NCBI GenBank assembly: GCA_022747635.1
Contig: JAKTNV010000002.1
Coordinates: 1,453,001-1,517,000, forward strand
Length of the DNA stretch: 64,000 nucleotides
Direction: 5' to 3'
Origin: Hetaerina americana
Taxonomy: Eukaryota > Arthropoda > Insecta > Odonata > Calopterygidae
Shown: positions 27,501-42,500 of the stretch, one piece after another
How positions within the stretch are numbered: the stretch's first letter is position 1
How the letters are laid out: the number at the start of each line of letters is the position of its first letter
Position numbers and translations under genes: made by a program
The notes under the pieces: model-generated
The model's database searches: none
The model's input: only the letters and a program-made list of their open reading frames with translations
Told to the model about the DNA's origin: nothing

Positions 27501-30500
27501 TAACAATGACCTCCTGAGGCTGTTTTGCCGCCACCATCCACCCTCCCCCAAGAGCCAACCATCAATGTCACCGCACCACTTCCGTTCACCTTATTCACTG
27601 ACCAAGCAAAGAAAGAGGGTGGCAGAGGTAAAATAAAATGCATTCATTTGGATAGCAAGTTATAGGACAACACAGATCTTTCACCATCTTTAAGTGGGCT
27701 GGCATTCAGTTCAGTTTAATGGCATGACATGCCAAAATACTAGCAAAAATTCATTAGGTGTAGTGATTTGAGGTTAAGCTGCTGCTTCTATTTGAATCGT
27801 AATTGATGCCATTTCACATTACCTATTGATCAAACAAAAAGAAGCTACATATTTTCTGGTAAATGGAATTTTTTGTCATAAATGGATGAGAGGAACACAA
27901 TGTCTATACAATGCATACATGAAATTTTGCAATACCAATTGATCACACTCTGTTCTCAAAAAGAATTAAATATAAATGACATGTTTCTAGAGTATAGGAC
28001 CAGATACTAGCTTTTATCATCTAATTGCAAACACATTTCAATGCATCCATACTAAAATTAGGCTAAGTCATTTGCTTATGACTGGGGACTGCTCTTAACC
28101 CTGAATTTAATAATATTTTGAATTTCCTTGCATTTAAATAACATGGTTTTATTGTACATCATCAGTAAGACCAGGATAAACACCAAAAAGAAGACACCCC
28201 TTAGTCGATGTAAATATGAAGAATTCACTCAAATGGTAGTAATGAGGAGATCACTGTGAATGCAGCAAGGTAATTGCAGTGCAGAAGATAGCTTTGAGAT
28301 GTATTCAGTGACACATGGATTTACATGGTACTTTGGTTGGGGAGTCACTTCCATAAATTAATATCATGGTCTCAAGAGTTTCAGAGAAATTTTCTCCCCG
28401 ATAACTATCATGATCCCGTGTTTTCAAACCTGAAGAGAATGAAGAAAGATATTACTCTTTCCCTGAAAGACTCAGGAAGTTAAAAAAACATGCACGCCAG
28501 AAGCTGCCAAAGACTGATAGAAACAAAGTGCACCATCAGGTAAAGTTACAGAACACTGATGGCTAGAGGAGAGAGTTTAACTCTGCTATTTCTCTGCCCT
28601 ATATTTTGAAACATTAGAGTTTGATAACTTAGTCTGGTGAGGGATCTGAGAATTCCTCACAAAAAATTATCTTTCGAAATTCCTCAGAAAGATACAAGGT
28701 CTGTTCAAAAAAAGATTACAATGTGTGAATAAATACCTGATTTTATTAGTTACCCTCTAATCATGCTCATTGCCTTCAAAATGCAGCACTTGGCTGCCAA
28801 TACATTGCTCCCAATGTTTTTTCCAGCTTTCAAATGCCATCTGGAATGCTTCTCCTGGGAAAGTCTTCAAGTCTGTGGCACTATTTTGTTGGATGTCTAC
28901 AATGGTTTAAAATCGGCATCTTTTCAAAGCAAATTTCAACTTAGGAAATAGGAAAAAGTCCACTGGAGCAAGATCCGGAGAGTAGGGTGGCTGGGGGGAT
29001 CACCAGTGTGCCGTTGTTTTTGGCCAAAAACCAATCAATGATGTGTGCACTGGTGCATTGTCGTGATGGAAGCACCAAGGCTTATTTTTCCACACTTGTG
29101 GTCTCTTCTGCAACATTGGGTGTCTTAACCTTTTCATTCTCTACATAGGGCTGACCATTCACTGTCTGTCCTTTGCAGGAATATTCATAATGAATAATCC
29201 CTTCCCAATCGAAGAAATTGTAGGGAATATGGCCCCTTCCACTGTCAAGATTGGGCTTTGGTTTCTATGTCATAGCCATAAACCCAGGTTTTGCCTACAA
29301 CGATTGTCATTCAGAAATTTCAGTCGTCATTTAAACGATTGAGCAGTTCCTGGCTGACGTCAAGACATTTTTGCCTCCGTTCATCTGTTAACACTCGTGG
29401 CACGAATTTGGATGCCACAAAATTTTTGTCAAAATAGTGAAACCCGATCTAACACTAATGCTAATTTCATTGACAATCTCCCTGAGAGTTAAGCTATGAT
29501 TTGCACTCATTAAATTATTCACATTGTTGATGTGGGCGTCATTTTCTGACATCAATGGTCATCCACTCCTCGGTTCTTCATCGGTCAAGGTTGGTCAAGA
29601 CTGGAAGCAGTCGTACCAACAAAAACACTGTGCCCAACTCATAGCTTCATTGCTGAATGCTTCTTGAATCATTGCATAAGTTTCAGTTACACTTTTTCCG
29701 AGGCTAAAACAAAATTCAACGCAAACGCACTGCTTCTTCTCTAACACATTCATTCTCACCGATACAAGAATTTTTACAGCAAGGCTATGCATGCAGTTGC
29801 ATCAAGAACCCCTGTTGTGCAAAGACAACTTAAGATGGGGCCACGAGCAAGGTGGGGTTTTACTTCTCAAGAATGCCACCAGAAGGTGACACACACCTCA
29901 CAGATTGCGATCCTCCAAGCAGTTTACACGTAGAAAGATCAGTCTCATCTTTTTTTGTTCAAACCTTGTATTTCACTTTTCCAATGCAGCTTTCACCAGG
30001 GAGCGACAACTATCATTCAGTGCACTTCATGATTTTTTAAAGACAGTATTTTTTGGTGCCAACATTACTATCTGAAATTCAATGGTGATATTTGGTAGGC
30101 CCTTCATTTACGCCCAAAGTACCATATTTCTTCGAATCTAAGACACTCACGAATTTAAGACGCACCCAATTTTCAAACCCCAAAAACAAAAAAAGTTAAC
30201 TGGCTGCGAGCAACAGATTGTAAGATGCAGCATATTTTGGGCTCAAACAGGCATTGGCTCTCAGCTATTATCCCTTGGTTAGGGTTAAGTACCGACCTGT
30301 GTTTCAAGGGATTAGCTGGGGTCAGTGAGTGGTCGTTTCTCAGAATTGGAGAAGGGTATTTGAACACATGCACAACATGTACAAAGAAGAGAAAAGGGTG
30401 AGAATATCTGCACCGCAATACTCCCCAATTGGGTGACACCACAATTTTTGCTGGCCAGGGAATTGTTGGACCCTAGGACCTGGTGTGCGTCCACGAGAAT

Positions 30501-33500
30501 CGAGCTCCACAAAATTCTAAAGGCAAGTTATCCTGTTGATGGGTAAAAATGGGAACAGAGGAGCAGCTGCAGGATTTGGCGTGAACAAGTACAGTATAAG
30601 ACAAGAGCGTTAAAACAAGACCACTATATTGGCATGCAAGTCTTCACCAAAGAAGTCCACTGGGCCAAAACTTTTAAGATTCCCTGCAGTTGAAGCAGCA
30701 GCGTGGGCATATTTTTAAATGATGCAGGAAGGCGGACTTTTCGTGAGCTACAGCCTACTGCGACAGGAGGCCTACACTAACGTAAGATCTCTGGGCATCC
30801 GTCACACACGATTTTGGCTCAGTCGAGGATGGGCGGAACGATTCATGCGACATGCACGGCTAGCGATGAACATCGATTCAACAGAAGCTCCAAATAGACT
30901 TCCAACACAAATTGGTATTCCACCAAAAACACCTACTTGATCTTCAAAAGCAAGGGAATTCAATCCTAGAGTAGATGGCTAATGCAGACAATACGGTAAT
31001 TTACTTAGCTATACCGCCAAATTATACGCTTGAGAGAAAGGTGGTCAAAGAAGCTCTTCTGAAGACAACAGAGAATGAAAACTACAAGAGAAAGTGAAGT
31101 TGGCCGCTACATTTGACGCTCACAAGTTGCAACCATTTCTCATCTTAAACAGACAAACTATCCCGAAAGGAGAGGTGTTCCCAAAAGATGTCATCGCTCC
31201 GGCCCAAGAAATGGGCAGCATGAGAGAAGAATTGAAAATTGACTGGTTAAACACAGTAAAGTGTGTGTAGGCAGACCAGGTACCCGTTTGGATCAGCCCT
31301 CTACACTTGTACTGGGCTTTTTACGGGGCCATCTTACCCATACTGTGAAACATAAAATCAGAAGGATGGAGTGAGAACTTGCAGTCATTCCTGCGGGAAT
31401 GACATCTGTTTTGCAACCAATGGATGCTGGCATTAATAAGCCATTCAAGGTCACATTCCAAGAACAGGACATTTCATGTTTGTTGGCACCTGAGTTTGAG
31501 TTAACTGCTATGGGAAAAATCAAACGAGCTTCTCTTGACAGAGCCGCATGATGAGTTTCGGTGGCTTGGAAGGCTTCCTTTCTGAAGAAACGATTACGGA
31601 GACTTTCAAGAAGTGCTGTATGTGCAACAAGATGGACTGCACAGAAAATGATGCACTTTGGGAGGAGTATGATGACGTCTTTGCAGACAAGGACGATGAA
31701 AGTACCTGTTTTCAACACCTGTAGGTTATAGCTCAGTCTGTCCCTTCCTCCAGCTTCATAAAATGCATTCACATGCACCTTATTTTCTGTTCAGATGCTG
31801 GGTGGGAGCAAAGTGATTCGTCCAGCACTTCAGACAAAGAAGATAATGATTAAGGGGGGTCACCCAACATTATAGTTCATTTTGCAATAAAGTAATAAGA
31901 CATCGGTTTCATTTCCATAACGCCTCCTGGTAATAAGCATAAATATACATTAGCATGACGCTGCAACATCCGGGAGGGATACAGCACAATTTTGCAGGTG
32001 GCATATGTTGTCTCTTGCCAGTTTTTACACCCAATCTTAACCTGTGGACCTAAGATGTACCCTGAAGAATTACTAAAATGGGTGCACCTTAGCTTCGAAG
32101 AAATACGGCAACTCCAATTTTGATAGATAGCGCAAATTCATGCATTTCACACACATTCGTTTAGAAGAGGATTTTCATTCATTCACTTAAGAAACTATGT
32201 TCGTTTTAGTTAACTTAAATGAGTATTCAAGGTGTTCCACAAAATAAGCAGTGACGTGAAATATTGTCAAAACTTTCAACAATACATAATGTCATCACCT
32301 TAGAATGTTTGAAGAATATCATCCGACAAAGTTAAAAGAAGAAAAGATAACACACTGGGCACCCAGTCACTTGCCATCACATTTACAGCCCATCAATAAA
32401 CTCTAGGCATGCAGATCCATAATTAAACACTACCCACTAGAAATAGGTCATAAGCCCTTCACTGGGGATTGGTTTGCCCTATTTTTCAAGAGGTAAGGAG
32501 CAAATCGATCAATATTGTTTTAAAATTTTTTTTGTAAATTATCTCAAGATAAACCAGTCAATACAAAATATTTCAGGCAGATTTCATTCGGGATGCAAGA
32601 GGAGACCGGAATGAAATGCATGGGTTAATGGGGACACTTACCCCATGAGGGAGAGGGAGGGAGGGAGGGAGAGGGAGGGAGGGAGGGAGAGAAATTGACG
32701 CCAATGGTTCATCTCACCCCGAATTGGGTGCGCGAGGGGAGCCCTTGGCCATCATCGACTGGAAGGGGAACACAGGGGGCGCAATCGCAGCGACCACTCC
32801 ACTCACCAAGGTGCATTCCAGCAGGAACAGAGCTACGAGTGGAAGGCTGAGAGGCAGCAATGCCTCCAGGAACGGCTGCGGAGTCGCTTGAAGGAGAGCG
32901 CTTGTGTGCTGTGGTGTTCACCTGACCACGGCTGTTGACGCCAGAGGGAGATTGCAGCTGCTGCTGCTGCTGATGCAGGTGGGTGTGGTGCAGGACGTGG
33001 GAGTGCAGATGGTGCCCATGGTGATGGTGTCCGTGGTGGAGGAGAAGAGCGGACGTGGAGGGGGATGGCGCCACGGGGTCTGATGTGGTGCGGCTGTGGC
33101 CGGCAGACGGCAGCGTAGCATAGGGGTGCGCCGCCGTGAGTGTCGATGAAGAGGAGGAGGAGGAAGAGGGGGAGGGGGAAGCAGAGGGGGCACAGCCGGC
33201 AATCAGCTGCGATGCTGCCGATGACAAAGAGGGGGATGCCGAGGGGGAGGGGACCGATGGAGGGGGCGGGGCGGCTCGCTTCTTCAGACTCCCATGGACA
33301 TTTGATGAGGACACTGGAATCCATTGAAAGCAAATCATAAACCACTATTTCACATCATTCAGCTAAAACTCATTCATTTAAGTTTATGCTTCGTTAATTT
33401 TCGTCAAAGAAATCAAACTTTACATTGAACATTGACATTATCGTCATTAATTTTTAATCTTTGATCTTTTGCAAATGACAGACATGTTTCCAATCAAGAG

Positions 33501-36500
33501 AGATGCTTAACTATGAGCCATGGAGGGTAAAAATATATTTAAAAATGGTGTAACTGACCAACGGATGGTTTCCGATTTTGTGGAGGTGGTGGGGGAGGCA
33601 TTTGTCCCCGCCCAAAAGTTCCCGCTCCAACAGAGGGACCTTCCCGAGGGCTTGAGCCTGACTTTAAACTATCCGAAGTTGATGAGCGTGAGCGCAGATT
33701 GACTGGGGATGACGACTCTGGTCCAGAGGTCGCAAAAGGAGAAGGGCCTCCTGTGCTTCCCTGCCCAGCATAGCTGGGCGGGCGAGAAAGACGGGACTTT
33801 TTCTCAGGCGTCACAGAACCATTCTGCAAAGATTATGCAAAACGTAATTATCTATACAGAGTCAATAGAACCTGAAAGGAATGCCATTCAAAGAAAAGTA
33901 TATGATTAAATGCATGCACTCAATTGTTATTACTTCATTTAATTATTTTTATCCATGCTTTACTACTTGAATGAAAATAATAATATATTTAAGCTCTTTG
34001 AAATTGTGGAAGTAAATAAAACAACTGTATAAAAGTTGATATAGCACAAATGAAAAGATAACATGGAGTTACACGGAGTAATAATGAAACCCACCAAAAT
34101 AACTTTTTATTCAATAAGTTGTGAAATGAAAGTGTTGTACACACTTTGACCTAATACCCACTGAAGCTTTAATTAACATCATGTCCAGCGTATGAAACTA
34201 AAATTATATAAAATATTTTTTAGATGGTATTTTAAAATAGCAACCCTGAAACTGTCAAGCTAGTCGCTAGAGATTTGTTTGAAAAGAAGTGATTAATTTG
34301 AAATGATTTGGATTAAATATACATTTGCAAACGAAGCTTGGGAAGCCAATTATGAGTAGAGAAATTATATTTTACTACTCCAAATCTTTAATATTCCAAA
34401 TCAATTAATTTGATTGAAAATACAAAACTAGGAAATGAATATCAAGCCAAGGCCAAGTTATTAAGCATTTCCACCTTTACATTTCCATCCATAAAATCAT
34501 CAAATTGAGCATGCATGAAAAAAATAATTTTGAAACTAAAATAAAACCATCCTGTCTCAAAATATCTCACTGAACTTTCATTAATGCTATGGATCACAAA
34601 GTTTTACAAATATTGCCAAGCAACAAGGGGTCAAGCCTTCACCTCAACATGCTTTATTTACTATGAGGAACAATGCTCACCCGATCTTCCACAATGGTCT
34701 CATCATCAGAGAAGTCAGTGGAGCCCTCATCATACGAAAGGTTCCAATCTATATCCACATTATCAAAATACCCCTTCTGTCTCTGCATTGCATGTTGCAA
34801 CTATATAAAAATAATATTTCTAGTTAATTACCAGTGAAAGGGTAAAATGTCTACAAAGCAACTGTGCAGAAATCACATTTATTACAGTTATTATACCTTG
34901 CACTTTCAATGTTTCAAATGCCATACCCTTCAGTTAAAAGCTGTGCAAAGTTTCCATGAAACTGAGGATGAAAAAATTCCTGCTGGTAATCCAGTTTTGC
35001 TAGCAAAAAAATGTGTCTGCACATGTGTGGAACACTATTTCATCTTTTGAGTAACACTTACGTACACATACAAGGCAGGAATTGCATTGTTTACCTCACT
35101 TATCATGAGTCAAAAATATTAATTTGCATGCAGGCACTCACAATGCCACATGAAGCACACGGACACTATTAGAGGCTCAATACTTTTCTTTTGAGGTCTC
35201 TCCAAATGACACCCTTAAAAAAAATTGCCAATTCATTCAAAACAACTATGCACATTGTTCCATGAGCCCTTCGGGATCGATTTACCCTTTTAACAAGGTT
35301 TGCTCCCTTCCATTACATTGCATCGTCTTTAGAAAATAAAGATATGATCAGTTATTACGATTTTGCCATTATAAAATTTAAGGATGAGCAAATCCGTCTC
35401 CCTACAAATAACGAACAATTTTTAAGCCCCCAGAGAGTCTGCCAACGTGAGGTTTTGCAGTAATCTAATGCTTTTGATGGCACTGAGGACTGCGGACTTT
35501 GGGATGAGGGTAATGATGAGGAAGCTAGGGGCCATGGTGAAAACAAATTAAACTAAAATATTTTTTTCATGAATGAAGGATTAATTGGAAAAATGGGACT
35601 TTGCTTCCACAGAGATGCAATGAAATTAATGACTGACCAGCTCTCCACACTGTGCGTGTCCACGCTCCTCGGCAAGCTCAAGAGGTGTTTTGTCTTGGCT
35701 GCTTCGTGCGCATGGGTCAGCGCCACTCCGCAGCAGAAGTTTCATGCACTCAGAGCGGCCATTCATGGCACAATAGTGCAGAGGTCGCAGGCCACCGACA
35801 CGAGTTGGTGCCTCTATCACACCACCACTGCCGCCTGCCGAAGAACAAAACAAAGGGTAGAAAAACAACTGTTGATTGTGCTACCATTTGCTGTAGTTTT
35901 AGCTCCATAGACCCATTTAAACAATTACAATGCATCAATACGCATGCAACTTCAATAGTTTTTTTCACATTTCCTAGAGATTGAGTTTTTATTTTTGTCT
36001 AAGAGAGTTTAAATCTTAAGTTTTCCACAGTTTATTGCTGGAGTGCATAAATGGGAAAGTGAGAGAGACTCTCTTTTCAAGTGTAAACATATTTCAGTGA
36101 TGCAACTAAGCATTTTAGTTATTCTGAGTGCAATGCAATAAAGTAAAGAAAAACTGTACGTTACATCTCGTGATTGAAATATTACGGAAAATAATGTCTG
36201 ATTTCAAAATTATAAAAAAAAGAATTAGATTGAGAGAGATGCAAAAAGGGACGACTGATAAAAGCGACAAAAGTGACCCATATTAATCAAAGTCTTGTGT
36301 TCAATTTAAAGAATATACAGGGTTCAGCGCTTAAATCCTGACAAATTTCAATTTTAATTTCCTGCTATATCGCAATCCCACTGAAGGTTGCAATAGGTGC
36401 TCTTGAAAGCTATAGGCATCTAGTAAACAGTCATAACCTCAGAATGGCCGAGATGTTATGTCCAAGTGCAGAGTACAATCGAAGAGCCGCTATTATCAAA

Positions 36501-39500
36501 AGTGTTCGCGCCGGGTGTTCGCCCAGTGACATAGTTTTTTTTCTTCCGGTATCCCAGATCAACTGTTTACGATATTGCAGCCATGTATAATGCTTTGGAG
36601 AAGTCTGGGGAAGGTTTCGCTGACCAAGTGAGGAAATCTCATTCAGGGAAATGCGTGCTTGTCCGAATTTAAGTGCCGCACCCTGCATACCACAAACGGC
36701 CACATAATTAAGCTTTCATAGAACTCAGCACTCCACACTAGATAACACAATGATTAACTAGGTCACACATTTCTGGATGCAAGCAAATGGACGCTGATTC
36801 CAAGTTGCCACATCACAAACAGACAATTCTGCACTATGAAAAACAAAGGTCACAAGGCATTATTGCTCCATAGCTAAAATATAGCCTCCAAAATTGGTGT
36901 TTTTTTAAGATCTCCCTACCCTTTGTGGGTCACCCATTTTGCCCATAGGGAAAGTGATCCCTGTGGACACCCTAAGGAACAGACGAGAGGCGGCCATTCC
37001 AGTTTGCTCGTGCCTGTCTCCCTCCAGATAAGTGTTTCCCTTGCATCAGGCAATTTAACACACACAAAAGACATCTGCAGAGCTCCTGATAAAGAGTCGT
37101 ACCTCCACCGTTTTGTATTAGGAAATCGACAATGTGAAGAGAGGTTCCAGTTGATGATGCAGAAGAAGTGGAGGCTGCTGAAGAAGATGTTGCACTTGGT
37201 GGCCCGCCCTCTTCTGCTTGCAGGATTGCTATGTGCAAAGCTGTCTCGCCTGCCTCCTGTCGAGTGGTGCAAAAATTAATTAACACACTACTACTGAATC
37301 ACACCAAATGCATGGGCCTAAAGCCATGGGTCTTGTCCTCTCACATCAGTGAATTTTGAGAACTTAACCTATTTATGTAAAATTATTTTGAAGAGAGCAT
37401 GTGATACAAGGTGATTTTGTTCACATTTTGTCTCTTATGAAGACCTATACATGGCAATCCTTAAAAAATGGAAGGAAAACCCAAGTATTAACTTAAATTT
37501 CACACATAATTTGGAATCATGCTAAGTTTTGCATTTAAGAAAAATAGAAATCACAAGTTCTTTCATTGTATTTTGGTGATTGGAGAGAATTTTCACTTTT
37601 AACTGAATAAATATATAAATAAAATCTTACTTATAACCTAAGATTAGTTAATATAATTGACTCCCGCTTATCTGGCCACTGTTGGTCTGACCAGAAAAAT
37701 AGATATATATATAAGATTTATTTGCCATAGAACAATACATAATTGTATGGGCTTCGTTAAGATTCAATTACATGTATGGGTGCATTAACATACGTACAAA
37801 TTCATAGGAATAATAATGTACTGCAAATGAAAAGGTCAGTTAATGAGGAAACACAAAAATATTATTACACACCTATAAATGTACTCAAAATATTTATTAT
37901 GCTACGTAATATTCATTTTTAACAAAGAACTGAAAATTAATAATTTACTGTATGTTGAAAACTGCTAACCGTTGTATCTTAATTTCCAACTTTTAGCAAA
38001 GCACAATCTGTGTGATTTATCCTTTGGAGAAACTAAGATCCGATTGAGTATCAGCCAGTTGAAGTGAGCCCAGATGGGAAAAATTCTACTGTAATTGAAT
38101 CCATTAACAGTTAACTCTGGCTAAAATTTAGTTTAGTTAGCTTGTCGAGATTATTTTGAAATTCACTTGGAAATAATTTTAAAATTTCCTAATGCCATTA
38201 TTTTTCATTTATGATACACATCCATTAAAAGAGACGTAACTTTTTCATGAATCAAATGTGAAAATGTTCTAGTTAGCATGTATAGTTAATGCCTGGTTTT
38301 CAACCTTCCTCACTTGCATGGTGCATCCTAACTACATTTTTGATTTAATGTTTCCATAGGAGGCAACCTCTTTTTCTCCCATTCATACAAGTATATATAT
38401 TTAAACAATAATGCAGAGCTCCATAACTTTTGAGCTGTCTCTAAATTCAAATATTAAACTTTTTCAACACACAATCCGTAAAATGTGTTCATTTTGTTTT
38501 TTCAAACAGACCACAACTGTCATGAAGGGTTTCTCTCCTTGAAAGTGTTTTGTACACCTTATATGTTGAAATTTTACCATGGATCCACAGAGCAAAAACC
38601 TTCAAAAACACGCATTAAGGGTCATATTTAAACTAAATGCAAGAAAATCCTGCAGGGAGTACTTCAAACGTCACAAAATCATGACCATTCCCTGTATCTA
38701 TATGTATAATGTGATTTTGTTTGCCAGCACCAAAACCCCCTTCACTGGTCAGAAATAGGGATGTTCACAAGTACAACACGAGGGGTAAGGGGGCTTCCCA
38801 CCGTGAGGGCGCGGGTTCAAATCCCGGCGGTGTTGAATATTTTTCAGAGGTATCTCGATCCCTACTTGAGGTGCTTTGTGGAGGGCACTTTGAGTGAGTA
38901 CGCCGTCCGTCGGATGGGACGTTAAACTGCGGACCCCTTGGCGCCTTTCGTAAAGAGTAGGCTAATGCCGACGCCGGGTTTCTCTCCACCCTTCATCCTT
39001 TCCTGTCCATCTCCTATGGCGCAAATGACCTTAGCTGTCGGTCGCCTCCCCTCAAAACTACTACTACGAGGGGTAAGGATTATCTTCATAATGGCATAAT
39101 TGCAGAGTAGCAGCACTGCAAAAAACGCCAGAAGTTTCAGGAAGGCTGTTGTTTAATCGACTTCCTGAAGAGTTAAAATGAATACTCCCCAAGAAAAAAA
39201 TTTAAAAAAAAGTTGAAAAATTTCTTATTAGATAATGTTTTTTATAGCATCCAAAAGTACATAGAAAGGGCCAATGTAGGGAATTCTGTTTTTAAATGTT
39301 TAATACTCATATATTTCATGTACATTATTATTGCTATGAATTTGTATATATATTAATGCACCTATAAATGTAATTGAATCTTAATGAAGCCCATACAATC
39401 ACGTGTTGTTCTATGGCGAATAAATCTATCCATCCATCTATCTAGCATCTGAAACTATATTCAATCAATTTAATTAATTTTGCATAAAGCAATGTTATGA

Positions 39501-42500
39501 AAAAGTGAACAATCAGATATTGTCCTACCATTTTAATAACATTTCCTAAGAAAAATGCTTGATTCAGGACGTGCGTGTGTTTAAATTTTCAAATCTCCTT
39601 TTAGTTTTTCATTCAAAAAAATCATATAGAATATGTTCATGCAAAACTTATGACAGGGTGAAATTTCTAGCAAAGCATACTTCTAATATAGTGACAATGT
39701 CTTTGTAGGTGGTCAAAGTTCAATTAAGGATTGAAAATGTTGATCCCTCACTACCTCATCATTCACTCTATCTATTGAAATGAAATAAAAAACGAATCAG
39801 TGGTCAAGCCAAAGAAAGTGTAATTTATCCACTGCCAATTCTGATATTTCCCAAAGTAAATTATTACCATTAGAATAAAAATACCAGTCCCAAAACAATA
39901 TTAATAAAAGGCATACTTTAAAAAATAATATTAACGACGGAAGACATTAATGTTGGTACCATTCATAAAGTCGTCACCTGCAATGCTTTAGAATTATTTA
40001 TAGAGATAAAGAGAGAGCAGACGCAACTGCAACTATGCGCGTGCGTAATGGTGCACTCACACTGGAAGGGAGAGGCGCAGAGAGGTCAGCACCTTCCGCA
40101 AATGCTTGGAGCAAATGACTCAACTGGCGGCTGTTTACTGCTTGCTCCAGTTCACAGAGCAAATCATGCTCATTTGAACATGTGCGTAGAACATATCGTT
40201 TATCAACATACTTGGCACGGATAAAGTCATACCGCTCCTCCCTGAAAGTAACAGATCAAGTACCATAAATTGCCATTGCTGGATTTTCTCTTCATTTCTA
40301 AGAGTAGAGATGAAAACACCCTCGGTTTTGCTGTAAGCATTATCATTCATGATTCAAACTTTAATGAATATTTTACACAAATATCTTACTATGATGATCA
40401 TATTATTGATGAAATCATGATGAGTCATTTATTTTGAGTTTCTAGGTCAAAGCAATTGGCCAATAATTAATAACGAGTGATTTAGACATTAAACATTTGA
40501 GGGTTTGGTTCCAGGGTTCTCACTTGGTGGGCATCATGAAAATCCATGGCATTAGAACGAGCAACGTACCGGCGGAAGAGCACATGGCTCCTTCTTTAGA
40601 TTGCATTTCAGAGTTTACTTTAGAAAAATTTACTTCCTGGAGTTTAAATATTCAATAGAACCATCGCCTCTTGCTCCTTGTTCCTAACAACATCACCTCT
40701 TGTTCTCTTAAAGCTAATTAAATTTTCTCAGTTTCCCTTATTCATTGACACATTTTGGACAAAAATTTTCCACCAAAATAAGAGAAGTTTTCCATTATTC
40801 TAACTGATAGTAGAAAATAGTTCCTTGTTGCATAATGCAGTTGTAGTAATTGCATACACAAAACAAAGAAGTATGCTTAGAAAGTGCTCTTTTGACAGAA
40901 CATTCGTTTCATACAGGAAATGATGCACAAACTTAAATGAAATCTAATTGGTAAGTTCATTCTAAAATATGGACAACAAATGCTCACACATGCACAAAGT
41001 CATGCATGATGTTAATTTCGACTCACATGGTGCTGCTGGCATGAGGCTTATTTGGAGGCTGAAGAGTCGCTTCCATGACGTCATTGAAGGCCAGATTGGA
41101 ATTATGACGTGCGAGGAGCAATTGTGCAGTCCCCAAGTGGTCCAGCGTTAGAGACTGAATTCGAGAGATATGTACGCCAAGATCTCGGTGAATACCTGAG
41201 CACTCAATGCACACCATCACCCCAAAGTTTGTAGAGAGCCACGTTGCATCTGAAATTGACAAAAAGTCAGTCGGTATTCACAGTTAATTTCTCCATTTGA
41301 GTGTGAACAATATTATGCATTTACAATCAAGCATTCTGATATAGATAACTTTATCAGTTCATTAAATGATACTAAAATAAACTTCCAAGCATGATGTCCC
41401 AGCTGAAACAGAAAATCACAAGCTTTAGACAAGTTCTTCTCTCTTTATATTCATATTAATCATGCATCTTATTAATAATAATCAGCAATAACAAGTGCTG
41501 TATACTAATATGTATCTAATTTTTACATTTCTGATAACATAGTACAGTTAACTCTTGATTATCCATTTCATGAATTATCCGTGCTCTTCTCTCTTCGCAT
41601 GCAAATTTCAATAAAGTTACAACCATCAAGATAGTTAAATGCTTTGAAACTTAGATGCACTTTATGAAAAATACAATGTTGAAATAGCTGGGCTTCCTTA
41701 AAAGTTTTTAATTTCACAAATTTAGAGGTTGTCAATGGTGTTTAATGTTTTAATATAAACATTTTTGTATTGAACGTACTTTCCCATTATCATTACCCAA
41801 GCATTTACTAGCCTTGAGAATTACATATTCCCTTTAAGGCAAGTTCAAATACATTACTTCACCATGCAACTAGCCAGTCATTAACTAATTACTCTGCATC
41901 ATTTCAATTTGTAGCAAATATGAATCCATATATGAGCAATCCTTTTTTAAATTTTGTCCTTTAGATGTCACTTGTTTCTTCCTGGCTGCGTGATTGGCTT
42001 AGCTTTCAGAAGACAATGCGATCTTGTACTATTCACTTGATCAAATCGTTCTCTGCCCTAGTAAAACTATGACTCCACCCTCCTAAAAGTGGCTGAAAAA
42101 CTGAAAAGAATTGTACTTCCCATTTCTAAAAGAAACTCGAATTAATCACACGGAATAAAAAAGGAGAGCTTGCATTGACATCCATTTATATCATGACCAT
42201 GTCTTCCACACATATTTCAGGTATCCATGTTTTTAGATTATCTGTACTCCTTCATGCATTCATTAGTACATGGATAATTGAGAGTTTGCTGTATTTATTT
42301 TACACTGAAAATCCATTGAACATTGGTATGAGTATTACAAAAATTTTATAAACTTTTATACTAAATGCACCATTTTTAACACGGAAAAGTAATGGACAAA
42401 GTGCTTGGCTAGTGATTTAAAAGTCTACTGAAGCATTTGCAAGATGAATCTGATTTAAGTGAATAAACTACTTCCTGAATATTTCATTTAGTTGAAAAAA

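Larger units (their letters stand above)
27150..32806 (-). other. Asap: ASAP intron with mariner and pogo-like element
   Basis: Holds the mariner at 28695-29968, the pogo-like element at 30122-32108 and the purine microsatellite. 27150-28690 shows nothing recognisable. Confidence 0.75.

Noticed and set aside
31293..31778. 161-codon minus-strand frame
   Set aside because: It is the antisense of the decayed pogo-like transposase, which matches that family on the plus strand. No independent coding evidence.
33136..33340. Plus-strand Glu/Gly-rich frames
   Set aside because: They are the complement of the Ser/Pro-rich ASAP exon o. Their apparent acidic composition is a consequence of that.
36916..37279. 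Two 118-codon frames overlapping ASAP exon k
   Set aside because: They run across the exon and intron in other frames. The in-frame ankyrin sequence explains the region.
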